Positions 1 through 6,926 of a stretch of DNA of 13,866 nucleotides are shown one piece after another. The translations under genes and the position numbers were made by a program. Origin of the DNA: Pseudomonadota bacterium (GTDB taxonomy: Bacteria > Pseudomonadota > Alphaproteobacteria > Azospirillales > Azospirillaceae); assembly GCA_023423695.1 (NCBI GenBank), contig JAFAFA010000137.1:1-13866 (forward strand), read 5' to 3'. Numbering within the stretch: the stretch's first letter is position 1; each line of letters begins with the position of its first letter. Below the pieces are notes generated by a model. The model saw nothing but the letters and a program-made list of their open reading frames with translations. It did not search any database and was not told the DNA's origin.

Positions 1-217
1 TCAGCACGATGTCGGCGTCGGCCAGCGCGGACGCGGCATCGGCGGCGATGGCGGCCCCCGCCGCCTCATAGGCCGCGTCGGGAAGGCTGGAACCGAGACC
101 GGCCCCGCTCTCCACCACCACGTCCAGTCCCAAACCCTTCAGTTTCTTCACCGTCTCCGGTGAGGCGGCCACGCGAAGTTCGCCCGCACGTCGCTCCTTT
201 GGAATGGCGACTTTCAT
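1..217 (-). CDS. pntA: NAD(P) transhydrogenase subunit alpha, N-terminal part (cut by window edge)
   Basis: Reading from the ATG at 217 toward position 1 gives 72 residues beginning MKVAIPKERRAGELRVAASP, the N-terminus typical of the alanine dehydrogenase/PntA family. The residues KE-R--GE-RVA-SP near the start are the family signature. The protein binds NAD(H) and is one subunit of the membrane enzyme that uses the proton gradient to reduce NADP+ with NADH. The start is supported by an AGGGGAG ribosome binding site (227-233 on the plus strand) nine bases upstream. Only the first part is present, so alanine dehydrogenase is not fully excluded. However, the spacing and wording of the N-terminus fit PntA (PntAA in split forms) better. 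It is transcribed away from gapR. Confidence 0.85.
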   Translation of the reverse strand, partial: MKVAIPKERRAGELRVAASPETVKKLKGLGLDVVVESGAGLGSSLPDAAYEAAGAAIAADAASALADADIVL

Positions 218-336
218 TAGATAAGACTCCCCTGCCTCAGATACGCCGATCCCGGCATCCCCCATGGGTCATCGGCCCAGACGACGGGCATACATGCCGC
301 ATCCGTGTGACTTTGTGAAGCCGGACCCCTTCGATG

Positions 337-365
337 GTAATACCAGCCTATACAGTGCATCGCAA
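337..365 (-). promoter_or_regulatory. Putative sigma-70-type promoter for pntA
   Basis: On the minus strand TTGCGA (360-365) and TATTAC (337-342) are separated by exactly 17 bases. They resemble the -35 and -10 elements of housekeeping promoters. Transcription would start near 330, giving a leader of about 110 bases before the pntA ATG. This is a match by eye only; no start site is known. Confidence 0.45.
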
Positions 366-532
366 CAAAGGGAATGGCTGCGTGAGCCCATCGTACGATT
401 GTTTCAGATAATAAGACAAACCAGCCACGGGCTGTTCAAATCCGTGCAGGATCACAGGGTATACGAAGGAACCAGCGCGACGTGATGACGCAGGCGCAGC
501 CCCGCCCCGTCCGGCCGGGGCGCATCGTCGGC

Positions 533-561
533 TTGCCAATCCCCCCGCCCGCCGATATTGT
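533..561 (+). promoter_or_regulatory. Putative sigma-70-type promoter for gapR
   Basis: TTGCCA (533-538) and TATTGT (556-561) are separated by 17 bases. The predicted start near 568 leaves a leader of about 37 bases that contains the gapR ribosome binding site. The position and spacing fit an alphaproteobacterial housekeeping promoter. Confidence 0.5.
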
Positions 562-604
562 CCCGCCCCTGTTCCAGAACACCCCCATCGTTTGAGGTTT
601 TGCC

Positions 605-853
605 ATGTCCGACGTCGGCGGCATCGCGGCTGATCGCCTGAAGTCCTTCGTCGAGCGCATCGAGCGTCTCGAAGAGGAAAAGCGCGGCCTGCAGGAAGAC
701 ATCAAGGAAGTCTACGCCGAGGCGAAGGGCACCGGTTTCGACACCAAGATCATCCGTCAGATCATCCGCCTGCGGAAGATGGACAAGGCCGACCGCCAGG
801 AGCAGGAAGCCATCCTGGAGCTGTACAAGGAAGCGTTGGGGATGGTGGAGTAA
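605..853 (+). CDS. gapR: GapR family (DUF2312/UPF0335) nucleoid-associated protein
   Basis: This encodes 82 residues of highly charged, mostly helical protein. The core contains ERIERLEEEKRGLQEDIKEV, followed by YAEAKGTGFDTK and a basic stretch with RLRKMDKADRQEQEAI. These blocks match the DUF2312 family. Its Caulobacter member GapR is a small DNA-binding protein that recognises overtwisted, AT-rich DNA and assists topoisomerases during replication. The length is normal for the family (about 80-90 residues). The start is supported by GAGG at 594-597, seven bases upstream. It stands alone, divergent from pntA and convergent with the ABC ATPase gene. The family assignment is secure; the exact cellular role here is inferred from Caulobacter. 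Confidence 0.9.
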   Translation: MSDVGGIAADRLKSFVERIERLEEEKRGLQEDIKEVYAEAKGTGFDTKIIRQIIRLRKMDKADRQEQEAILELYKEALGMVE

Positions 854-854
854 C

Positions 855-877
855 GACCGGGAGAGTGACGGCCGGTC
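855..877. terminator. Short hairpin between convergent genes (possible bidirectional terminator)
   Basis: GACCGG (855-860) pairs with CCGGTC (872-877) around an 11-base loop, between the gapR stop and the stop of the oppositely oriented ABC ATPase gene. The stem is only six pairs and has no T-run on either side, so this is a weak candidate. Confidence 0.3.
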
Positions 878-2450
878 AGTTGCAGCCGGCCATCATCAGC
901 CCCAGCGTCTTCTCGTCCGCCCCGTCCGGCAGCACCTCGCCGACGATGCGGCCGTCGAACATCACGACGATGCGGTCCGACAGGGCGCGGATCTCGTCCA
1001 ACTCCACCGAGACAAGCAGGATGGCCTTGCCCTGGTCGCGCAGGGCCACCAGCCGGCGGTGGATGAACTCGATGGCGCCGATGTCGACGCCGCGGGTGGG
1101 TTGCCCGACCAGAAGCAGGTCGGGATTCCGTTCGATCTCGCGCGCCAGGACGATCTTCTGCTGGTTGCCGCCGGAGAAATTGGCCGCCGCCAGCGTGCCG
1201 TCGCGCGGCCGCGTGTCGTAATCCTCCATCTGCCGGGCGCAGTTGGCGGCGATCGCCTCGCGGTCCAGCAGCACCCGCCCGTTCCAGGCCGGATCGTCCT
1301 GGAATCCCAGGATCGAGCATTCCTCCGCCGAAAAGCCGGTGACGAGGCCGACCTTCTGCCGGTCCTCCGGCACATGGCCGACGCCGAGCCCGCGCAGCGC
1401 GCGGGCGTTGAAGCGGTCGGCATGGCCGGCCAACTCCTCCCCCCGCAGCCGGACGGAACCGCCGGCGATGGGCCGCATGCCGGCCAACGCCTCCAGCAGT
1501 TCGGACTGGCCATTGCCGGACACCCCGGCGATGCCGACGATCTCGCCCGCCCGCACCGACAGGCCGACGCCCTTCACCCGTTCCACGCCCGACGGATCGC
1601 GCACCCGCAGGCCCTCGACCCGCAGCACCTCCGCCCCGGGATTGGCCGGCGTCTTGTCGACGCGGAGCAGGACCTTGCGGCCGACCATCAACTCGGCCAA
1701 CTGCTCCCGGCTGGTGTCGCGGGTGGCGACGTTGGCGACCACCTGCCCGCGCCGCATCACCGTGACGTTGTCGGTCAGCTCCATGATCTCGCGGAGCTTG
1801 TGGGTGATGATGACGACCGTCTTGCCCTGCCGGCGCAGCGCCCGCAGGATGCGGAACAGATGGTCGGCCTCCTGCGGGGTCAGCACGCCGGTGGGCTCGT
1901 CGAGGATCAGGATGTCGGCGCCGCGGTAGAGCGCCTTCAGGATCTCCACCCGCTGCTGGGCGCCGACCGGCAGGTCGCCGACCGGGCTGTCGAGATCGAC
2001 CTCCAGCCCATAGTCGCGGGCCAGCCGCGTCAGCTCGGCCCGGGCGCGGGCAAGGCCGCCCGCCAGGGTCATCCCGCCTTCCGCTCCCAGCAGGACGTTC
2101 TCAAGCACGCTGAAGGGATCGACCAGCATGAAGTGCTGGTGGACCATGCCGATGCCGGCGGCCAGCGCGTCGCGCGGCGTCCGGATGGCGGCAGGATTGC
2201 CGTTCACCCGGATCTCCCCGCTGTCGGCGCGCAGATAGCCGTAGACGATGCTCATGATCGTCGACTTTCCGGCGCCGTTCTCGCCGATCACCCCATGGAT
2301 CGTTCCGGCCGGCACCGACAGCGACACGTCGCGGTTGGCATGGTTGGTGCCGAACCACTTGTTGATCGCCACCGTTTCCAGAGCAATCCGAGAGCCGGCG
2401 GTCGGCGGGCTTTCCTGGATCATCGACGGGGCCGGTCCCGGAGATTGCAT
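876..2450 (-). CDS. ABC transporter ATP-binding protein, nucleoside (BMP/PnrA-linked) type
   Basis: This 524-residue protein carries two fused nucleotide-binding domains. Domain 1 has a complete Walker A (GENGAGKST, 56-64), a Q-loop region (MVHQHFMLV, 102-110), the signature LPVGAQQRVEI (160-170) and Walker B ILILDEPTGVL (180-190). Domain 2 is degenerate: GVSGNGQSE (309-317) lacks the Walker A lysine and LLLVGQPTRG (445-454) has Q for the catalytic glutamate, while the signature NFSGGNQQ (424-431) is intact. This asymmetry is normal for sugar- and nucleoside-type ATPases such as YufO/NupO. Its start ATG overlaps the TGA of the upstream binding-protein gene (TGATG), which suggests translational coupling. 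The two permease genes that usually follow are absent: the next gene is gapR on the other strand. Nucleosides are the likely substrate by family, not shown here. Confidence 0.9.
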   Translation of the reverse strand: MQSPGPAPSMIQESPPTAGSRIALETVAINKWFGTNHANRDVSLSVPAGTIHGVIGENGAGKSTIMSIVYGYLRADSGEIRVNGNPAAIRTPRDALAAGIGMVHQHFMLVDPFSVLENVLLGAEGGMTLAGGLARARAELTRLARDYGLEVDLDSPVGDLPVGAQQRVEILKALYRGADILILDEPTGVLTPQEADHLFRILRALRRQGKTVVIITHKLREIMELTDNVTVMRRGQVVANVATRDTSREQLAELMVGRKVLLRVDKTPANPGAEVLRVEGLRVRDPSGVERVKGVGLSVRAGEIVGIAGVSGNGQSELLEALAGMRPIAGGSVRLRGEELAGHADRFNARALRGLGVGHVPEDRQKVGLVTGFSAEECSILGFQDDPAWNGRVLLDREAIAANCARQMEDYDTRPRDGTLAAANFSGGNQQKIVLAREIERNPDLLLVGQPTRGVDIGAIEFIHRRLVALRDQGKAILLVSVELDEIRALSDRIVVMFDGRIVGEVLPDGADEKTLGLMMAGCN

Positions 2451-3436
2451 CAGGGCTTGTACGGCTTGACCGACAGCGAACCCGCGATGATCTGCGTCTT
2501 CGCCTCCTCCAGCTTGGCTTCCATCTCCGGCGAGATCAGCTTGCGGTTATGCTCGTCCAGCGCATAGCCGACGCCGTCCTCCTTCAGCCCGACGACGCGG
2601 TGCCCGGCCTTCCAGCTGCCATCCTTCGCCGACTTCATGCAGTCGTGGACGACGACGTCGACCCGCTTGACCATCGAGGTCAGCACCTTGCCGGGATGGA
2701 CATGGTTCTGGTTGCTGTCGACGCCGATGGCGAGCTTGCCGGCATCGGACGCCGCCTGCATCACGCCGAGGCCTGTCGCACCCGCCGCGGCGAAGACCAC
2801 GTCGGCGCCGCGCGCGAACTGGCTCTTGGCCAGCTCGGCCCCGCGGCCGGGATCGTTCCAGGCGGCTGGCGTGGTGCCGGTCATGTTGACGAACACCTCG
2901 GCACTCGGCGTCACATGCTTCACCCCCTGTTCGTATCCGGTCAGGAAGTTGCGGATCAGCGGGATGTCCATGCCGCCGATGAAGCCGACCTTGCCGGTCT
3001 TCGACGCCAGGGCCGCCGCCATGCCGACCAGATAGGATCCCTCCTCCTCCTTGAAGGTCACGGACTGGACGTTGGAAGCCTCCAGCTTGTCGTCGATCAG
3101 GCAGAACTTGGTGTTGGGCGATTCCTTCGCCACCTTCTCCACCGCCGCGGTCTGCGAGAAGCCGACGGCGACGATCACCGAGGCGCCGCGGCGGACCAGC
3201 GTGCGCATGGCCTGTTCGCGCTGCCCCTCGTTCGTGATCTCGAACTCGCGATAGGCGGTGCCGGTCTCCTTCTTGAAGCGCTCGGCGCCGTTGTAGGCGG
3301 CCTCGTTGAAGGACTTGTCGAACTTGCCGCCCTGGTCGAACACCACGGCCGGCGAGAAGTCCTGCGCCACCGCCTGGGGGCCGACCGCGGTGATCGCCGT
3401 CATCGCCAGCATGGCGGCAAGGATACGCGTCTTCAT
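2450..3436 (-). CDS. BMP family (PnrA-like) ABC transporter substrate-binding protein
   Basis: This is a 328-residue periplasmic binding protein of the basic membrane protein family, members of which bind purine nucleosides. An N-terminal signal peptide (MKTRILAAMLAMTAITAVG, with a likely cut after AVA at 22-24) precedes the family hallmark DQGGKFDKSFNEAAYNG (34-50). There is no lipobox cysteine, so the mature protein is expected to be soluble in the periplasm. I place the start at 3436, not at an in-frame ATG 12 codons earlier, because the signal peptide begins here and GGAG lies about ten bases upstream. The gene ends in a 1-nt overlap with the ATPase gene and is probably first in a two-gene operon. 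The exact ligand cannot be told from the sequence. Confidence 0.88.
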   Translation of the reverse strand: MKTRILAAMLAMTAITAVGPQAVAQDFSPAVVFDQGGKFDKSFNEAAYNGAERFKKETGTAYREFEITNEGQREQAMRTLVRRGASVIVAVGFSQTAAVEKVAKESPNTKFCLIDDKLEASNVQSVTFKEEEGSYLVGMAAALASKTGKVGFIGGMDIPLIRNFLTGYEQGVKHVTPSAEVFVNMTGTTPAAWNDPGRGAELAKSQFARGADVVFAAAGATGLGVMQAASDAGKLAIGVDSNQNHVHPGKVLTSMVKRVDVVVHDCMKSAKDGSWKAGHRVVGLKEDGVGYALDEHNRKLISPEMEAKLEEAKTQIIAGSLSVKPYKP

Positions 3437-3545
3437 GTCCCACCCACTCCGGAAAGCCGAAACTTGACCCAAAGGATAACCGCGCCATCATTCCGCACAA
3501 CAGGGAAAGCGGACGACACGGTGCAGCGAATCGCGGCGCCCCCGG

Positions 3546-3574
3546 TTGACGACGGGAACGGGGGCGTTTATCAC
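3546..3574 (+). promoter_or_regulatory. Putative sigma-70-type promoter for the LysE-family gene
   Basis: TTGACG (3546-3551) and TATCAC (3569-3574) lie 17 bases apart, close to the alphaproteobacterial consensus. A start near 3581 would leave a leader of about 73 bases. If correct, the open frame that extends back to 3546 cannot be the real coding start, because its first TTG codon is the -35 element. Confidence 0.55.
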
Positions 3575-3597
3575 CCCCGCCGATAGTCGTTGCGTCG

Positions 3598-3611
3598 AAC
3601 CGCTTGCGGTT
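3598..3611. repeat. Palindrome in the lysE leader
   Basis: AACCGC (3598-3603) and GCGGTT (3606-3611) are perfect inverted arms around TT. GTCG (3594-3597) and CGAC (3615-3618) extend the symmetry outward with a three-base offset. It lies between the predicted transcription start and the ribosome binding site, so it could be an operator or an RNA hairpin. No regulator is visible nearby. Confidence 0.4.
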
Positions 3612-3653
3612 TGCCGACAGAATCTGGCCATGGGATTTGGGAGGCGACGCTCG

Positions 3654-4301
3654 GTGGACGAAGTCTGGGTGCTCTTGCAGGGAATCGTACTCGGATTCGC
3701 CATCGCCGCACCCGTGGGTCCGATCGGTCTGCTGTGCATCCGCCGGACCCTGCAGCACGGCCCCCTGATGGGCTTCTTCACCGGGTTCGGCGCCGCGGTG
3801 GCCGACACCATCTATGGCGCCATCGCCGCCTTCGGCGTGTCGGCGGCGCTCAGTTTCCTGCGCGGGCACGAGACGGCCTTCCAGCTGGTCGGCGGCATCT
3901 TCCTGCTGGTGGTGGCGATCCGCACCTTCCGCCAGCAGCCCGACGCGGAAGAGCGGGAGGCGGCATCCGCCCCCGACACCAAATCCTGGTTCACCGGCTT
4001 CATGACCGGCCTGTCGCTGACCCTGACCAACCCCGCCACCATCATGGCTTTCATCGCCATCTTCGCCGGGTTCGGGCTGGGCGGCACGCTGGGCCGGCTG
4101 GAGGCCTCGACCCTGGTGCTTGGCGTCTTCATCGGATCGTCGCTGTGGTGGATGACGCTGTCGATGGGCGTCGCCGCCGTCCGTCACCGCATCTCCGACC
4201 GCGGGCTGACCATGCTGAACCACTGCACCGGCGTGGCGCTCGGTGTTTTCGGCCTGTGGGCGCTGGGCATGGCCGCGACCGGCATCGTCGGGATGGCCTG
4301 A
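3654..4301 (+). CDS. LysE family amino-acid exporter
   Basis: This 215-residue, very hydrophobic inner-membrane protein shows the LysE/RhtB hallmarks. APVGPIGLLCIRRTL lies in the first quarter, followed by a small-residue-rich segment with FTGFGAAVADTIYGAIAAFG, and a second conserved turn at LTLTNPATIMAF in the middle. About six membrane segments are expected, split by a charged loop (RQQPDAEEREAASAPDTK). The family exports amino acids or related small molecules by proton exchange; the substrate is unknown. I chose the GTG at 3654 because GGGAGG (3639-3644) sits nine bases upstream and the protein then begins right at the first membrane segment, as in other members. An ATG at 3630 is the alternative. 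The gene is divergent from the BMP transporter pair. Confidence 0.82.
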   Translation: MDEVWVLLQGIVLGFAIAAPVGPIGLLCIRRTLQHGPLMGFFTGFGAAVADTIYGAIAAFGVSAALSFLRGHETAFQLVGGIFLLVVAIRTFRQQPDAEEREAASAPDTKSWFTGFMTGLSLTLTNPATIMAFIAIFAGFGLGGTLGRLEASTLVLGVFIGSSLWWMTLSMGVAAVRHRISDRGLTMLNHCTGVALGVFGLWALGMAATGIVGMA

Positions 4302-4320
4302 GGCGGTCGGCAGCTGGCCG

Positions 4321-4983
4321 TCAGCAGCCGGCTTGCGGCGTGACAGTGGGGGACTTGTCGGTGCCGGCACCCTTGCGCAGCAGATGCAGGTGCCCGACCA
4401 GCCGCCAGAGATAGAGCCCGACCAGCACCACCAGCAGCCCCACGGTGAAATAGCCGATCAGCCGATGCGCGAAGGGCCAAGTGGACAGCATGTAGCCGGT
4501 CCAGGCCAGCAGCGCCGTCCACAGGATCGAGCCGATCCCCGAAGCCAGCGAATAGTTCAGGATCGACATCTTGCACGCCCCGGCCGGGATCGAGATCAGG
4601 GTCCGCACCCCCGGCACCGGCTGCGAGAACAGCACGGCGATGCCGCCACGCTTGGCGAACCAATCGGTGCTCTGCCGCACCTTCTTCGGGTTGATGGTCA
4701 GCCAGGGACCGTATTTCTTCAGGAAGGCTTCCAGCCGGTCGCGGCCCATCATCCGGCTGGGCAGGAACCACACCAGCTGCCCGGCCAGCGAGCCGAGCCC
4801 GCCGGCGATGGCGACCCCGACCAGCGTGAACTCGCCGGTCGCCGCCCCGATCCCGGCCAGCGGAATCACCGACTCGGCCGGCAGCGGTGGAAAGATCCGC
4901 GCGAGCGCCACCAGCAGGAAGATCCCGATATAGTGGAGGTGGTGCATGGTCTGCACCAGCCAGTCCGTCAATCCGCCATCCAT
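4321..4983 (-). CDS. DedA family (SNARE-associated/VTT domain) inner membrane protein
   Basis: This 220-residue membrane protein has two conserved DedA signatures. ARIFPPLPAESVIPLAG lies near the N-terminus, where an acidic residue follows the PPLP turn. LFSQPVPGVRTLISIPAG lies mid-protein and holds the conserved arginine of the VPGxR motif. Hydrophobic segments flank both motifs and two more lie toward the C-terminus, which ends in a polar tail rich in T, K and Q. DedA proteins support membrane homeostasis, and some act in lipid-carrier (undecaprenyl phosphate) or phospholipid transport; the role here is not known. The ATG at 4983 is supported by GGGGAGG ten bases upstream. The open frame continues 241 codons further upstream, but that part has no protein-like character. 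It converges on the LysE gene with only 19 bases between them. Confidence 0.85.
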   Translation of the reverse strand: MDGGLTDWLVQTMHHLHYIGIFLLVALARIFPPLPAESVIPLAGIGAATGEFTLVGVAIAGGLGSLAGQLVWFLPSRMMGRDRLEAFLKKYGPWLTINPKKVRQSTDWFAKRGGIAVLFSQPVPGVRTLISIPAGACKMSILNYSLASGIGSILWTALLAWTGYMLSTWPFAHRLIGYFTVGLLVVLVGLYLWRLVGHLHLLRKGAGTDKSPTVTPQAGC

Positions 4984-5110
4984 TCCGTTCCGTCCTCCCC
5001 CACCGGTCGATATGACCCGTATCAGGAAAACGGCCGGCTGTGGCGGGCGGTTCCCGCCCCCTTCGGCAGAGGAGAATCGAGCCGTGGGGGTAAGGCGGAC
5101 CGGCATGTGG

Positions 5111-5201
5111 GGCCGGACTCGGAAGAGCTGGGGCGACGGGGCGTTGGATTGAACGTGCCCGCACATCCCCGAACGCCCCAGCCCTTCCGATTGGGTCGGC
5201 C
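5111..5201. repeat. Long imperfect inverted repeat (intergenic palindromic element)
   Basis: The core arms are 17 bases each: TCGGAAGAGCTGGGGCG (5119-5135) and, on the opposite strand, TCGGAAGGGCTGGGGCG (5174-5190), with 16 of 17 identical. GGCCG (5111-5115) and CGGCC (5197-5201) extend the pairing beyond a small asymmetric gap. A second pair inside the loop, GGGGCGTT (5138-5145) and AACGCCCC (5172-5179), offers an alternative fold that overlaps the right arm. It could be a dispersed palindromic repeat of this genome or a structured RNA. Nothing in the window marks it as a gene. Confidence 0.6.
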
Positions 5202-5235
5202 AGCCATCCTCGGCACCGAATAGAAGGCCCGCCGG

Positions 5236-5266
5236 GACAAAGCTCTCCGTGCTGGAGAATTTTGTC
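5236..5266. terminator. Hairpin downstream of hdeD (possible bidirectional terminator)
   Basis: GACAAA (5236-5241) pairs with TTTGTC (5261-5266), and TCTCC (5244-5248) pairs with GGAGA (5254-5258) around the loop GTGCT, with a 2x2 internal loop between. The A/T-rich outer arms give a short T-run after the GC stem on either strand, as intrinsic terminators do. It lies about 120 bases downstream of the hdeD stop and upstream of dedA, so it would separate those two transcripts. Confidence 0.45.
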
Positions 5267-5387
5267 TGGAACGGTTCAAAGGATGCCCCTAAAGGACTGT
5301 TCCGTCCAATAGATTTTTCGGAACACACCGATAGGGATGGTCGATCGATCGGCAGGGCTCCCGAATGGAGGCGCTCACATCGTCCAC

Positions 5388-6017
5388 TCAGGCCGTCGTC
5401 GCCATCCCTCCGCCGGAGCCGCTGTTCTCCCGGTGGCAGCGTCGAAGCCGGAAGGCGGTCACCAACGCCAGCATCCCGAAGGCGATCAGATAGGCCGCCA
5501 CACCCCAGGCAAGCGCCAGCAGGCCCAGTGCCGGGAGCACCCACATGCTGAGACCGAACAGGATCGACAGCACGCCGGCCACGCCCCAGGCCCATTTGCC
5601 GTGGGTACGGTCCATGCGCCAAGCGCCCATCACCTCGGCGAAGCCGGTGATGACCGACCAGGCGGCGATCAGGAAGACCAGGGCGAACAGGCTGGCGGCC
5701 GGCCATAGCGCGGCGATGATTCCGGCGATCAGGCTGACGACACCCTCCAGGATGAAGGGCAGCGAACGTTCATGGTGTCGCGAGGCGCGGATGCCGGCCA
5801 GGATGGCGAAGACGCCGTCCAGCAGCAGATAGGCGGCGAAGGTCAACGCCAGGGTCGCCACCGTCACGCCCGGCATCATCAATGCCAGTATCCCCAGCAG
5901 GATGGCCGCCGCCCCGCGCAGCGCCAGCGCCCACCAGTTGCGCGCCAGCAGCATGTTCATGCTGTGCAGGCGGCTTGCAGGCTCAGGCGTCGCCCGCCGT
6001 GCCGGATCGTAGGACAT
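5388..6017 (-). CDS. HdeD family (DUF308) membrane protein
   Basis: This 209-residue, strongly hydrophobic protein has about six membrane segments arranged as repeated pairs. The blocks ARNWWALALRGAAAILLGIL near the N-terminus, a middle FILEGVVSLIAGIIAALWP and a third GVAGVLSILFGLSMWVLP repeat a W/G-rich helix followed by a proline-ended helix, which is the DUF308 pattern. In E. coli HdeD is linked to acid resistance at high cell density; for most members no function is known. The ATG at 6017 is preceded by GGGAGG with a six-base gap, which decides it over the longer frame that starts at 6107. The tail is polar and ends GSGGGMATTA. It lies downstream of lolA on the same strand but is separated from it by a hairpin, so separate transcription is likely. 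Confidence 0.82.
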   Translation of the reverse strand: MSYDPARRATPEPASRLHSMNMLLARNWWALALRGAAAILLGILALMMPGVTVATLALTFAAYLLLDGVFAILAGIRASRHHERSLPFILEGVVSLIAGIIAALWPAASLFALVFLIAAWSVITGFAEVMGAWRMDRTHGKWAWGVAGVLSILFGLSMWVLPALGLLALAWGVAAYLIAFGMLALVTAFRLRRCHRENSGSGGGMATTA

Positions 6018-6075
6018 GAAACGCCTCCCGCTGCCCGTCTTGCGAAATGACAACAGGAGGCGAAGGGTTTTGTTG

Positions 6076-6100
6076 CCGGGCCGGTGTTGTCCGGGCCCGG
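6076..6100 (-). terminator. GC hairpin after lolA
   Basis: CCGGGCC (6076-6082) pairs with GGCCCGG (6094-6100) around an 11-base loop, 20-45 bases beyond the lolA stop. A third copy of the arm, CCGGGCC at 6112-6118, could pair with the same partner, so alternative folds exist. No clear T-run follows, so termination is uncertain. Confidence 0.35.
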
Positions 6101-6120
6101 TATTCACGATGCCGGGCCGC

Positions 6121-6810
6121 TCAGTTGCCGCGGCCGAAGTCCGATCCGCGCGCCGGCTCCTTGAAATAGAACATCTCGCGGTCGAAGGTGACGTCGGTGC
6201 GCGGGTTCAGCAGGGCGACCTCGGTGGTCATGCCCTGGGCGTCCAGCACGCGCCACTTGCGCAGCTGGAAGGGACGGTCCTCGAACACCAGGGTCAGGGT
6301 GCCCTTGCCGGGATCCTTGGTCTCCAGCAGGCTGACCTCGATCACGCCGGGAGCCTGGAACACGTCGGTGACGGTCACGTCGCCCGACAGGCGGATGTTC
6401 TTGCGCAGGATGAAGTCGGCCAGCGTCGATCCGATAGGGGCGCTCGACTGCTGGCGCATCTCGCCGTCCCAATAGAAGACGAAGCTGCCGTCGGCGACGA
6501 TGAAGTCCTTCAGCGGCCGGTCATATTCCAGCCGCATCCGGCCGGGCCGCCACAGATAGAAGGTGCCGGTCGCCTGCCGCCCGTTGGGCGCGACCTGCAG
6601 GAACTTCGACTGCAAGGTGGTGATGCCGTTCAGATACTCCTCCACCTTGGCAACGACGGCCTGGTCCTGCGCCGACAGCGACACGGGCGAAGCCGGTGCG
6701 GCGACGGCGGCGGACGGAGCGAGCATGGCCGGCAGCGGAGCCAGGAGGGCGGCGGACAGGAGAGCGCCAGGAAACAGAGAGCGGAAGAGGCGGCGAAGCA
6801 CGGTCTTCAT
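6121..6810 (-). CDS. lolA: Outer membrane lipoprotein carrier protein LolA
   Basis: This 229-residue protein has a signal peptide (basic RRLFRS, a long hydrophobic stretch, likely cut after AVA at 35-37) followed by a LolA-type beta domain. Typical blocks are LQSKFLQVAPNGRQATGTFY, then LWRPGRMRLEYDRP, a FYWDGEM strand, and ADFILRKN in the middle. LolA carries lipoproteins across the periplasm from the LolCDE complex to the outer membrane. The ATG at 6810 has only AAGG directly against it. The same AAGGA would sit eight bases before a GTG at codon 4 (6801), so the true start may be that GTG; the signal peptide is intact either way. It lies 116 bases downstream of the ubiH-like gene on the same strand, with a hairpin between. 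In many alphaproteobacteria lolA follows ftsK; here it is about 4.4 kb away from ftsK on the other strand. Confidence 0.85.
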   Translation of the reverse strand: MKTVLRRLFRSLFPGALLSAALLAPLPAMLAPSAAVAAPASPVSLSAQDQAVVAKVEEYLNGITTLQSKFLQVAPNGRQATGTFYLWRPGRMRLEYDRPLKDFIVADGSFVFYWDGEMRQQSSAPIGSTLADFILRKNIRLSGDVTVTDVFQAPGVIEVSLLETKDPGKGTLTLVFEDRPFQLRKWRVLDAQGMTTEVALLNPRTDVTFDREMFYFKEPARGSDFGRGN

Positions 6811-6842
6811 CCTTGGTCGTAAGAGCCCGTATTCCTTAATCG

Positions 6843-6881
6843 GGCAGTGAGGCGGACATAAGGCGTCCGCCTCCCGCTGCC
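6843..6881 (-). terminator. Long hairpin between ubiH and lolA
   Basis: GAGGCGGAC (6849-6857) pairs perfectly with GTCCGCCTC (6865-6873) around a seven-base loop. GGCAG (6843-6847) pairs with CTGCC (6877-6881) after a small bulge. It begins 46 bases after the ubiH stop. The stem is strong but no T-run follows, so it may be an attenuator or an mRNA end-protecting structure and not a true terminator. Confidence 0.5.
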
Positions 6882-6926
6882 AAGGATTAGCGGTGCCGGC
6901 AAAATGGCTGCTTCAAAGGGGCTTCC

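Larger units (their letters stand above)
218..604. other. Divergent intergenic region between pntA and gapR
   Basis: This 387-bp stretch has lower G+C than its flanks around 300-470 and carries no convincing gene. The short open frames in it show no recognisable protein and no good ribosome binding site. It holds one plausible sigma-70-type promoter for each flanking gene, annotated separately. It also has a small GC palindrome (CCCCG at 505-509 paired with CGGGG at 516-520) just upstream of the gapR promoter. Confidence 0.7.
4984..5387. other. Non-coding stretch between hdeD and dedA genes
   Basis: This 404-bp region contains no gene I can support. It holds a small GC hairpin (GGCGGG 5042-5047 with CCCGCC 5053-5058), a long imperfect inverted repeat (5111-5201), a hairpin with paired A/T outer arms (5236-5266) and the palindrome CGATCGATCG (5343-5352). 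The right part (5221-5350) is noticeably less GC-rich than its neighbours. No promoter for dedA was convincing by eye. Confidence 0.6.

Noticed and set aside
1485..1530. Missing Walker A lysine in the second ATPase domain
   Set aside because: Degenerate second domains are normal in sugar- and nucleoside-type double ATPases, so this is not a defect.
1059..2567. Long plus-strand open frame opposite the ABC ATPase gene
   Set aside because: The product is rich in D, H, Q, R and A with no domain, and the opposite strand encodes an ATPase with all expected motifs.
4984..5706. N-terminal extension of the dedA reading frame
   Set aside because: The residues upstream of the ATG at 4983 do not look like protein and overlap the hdeD gene. 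A strong ribosome binding site marks 4983.
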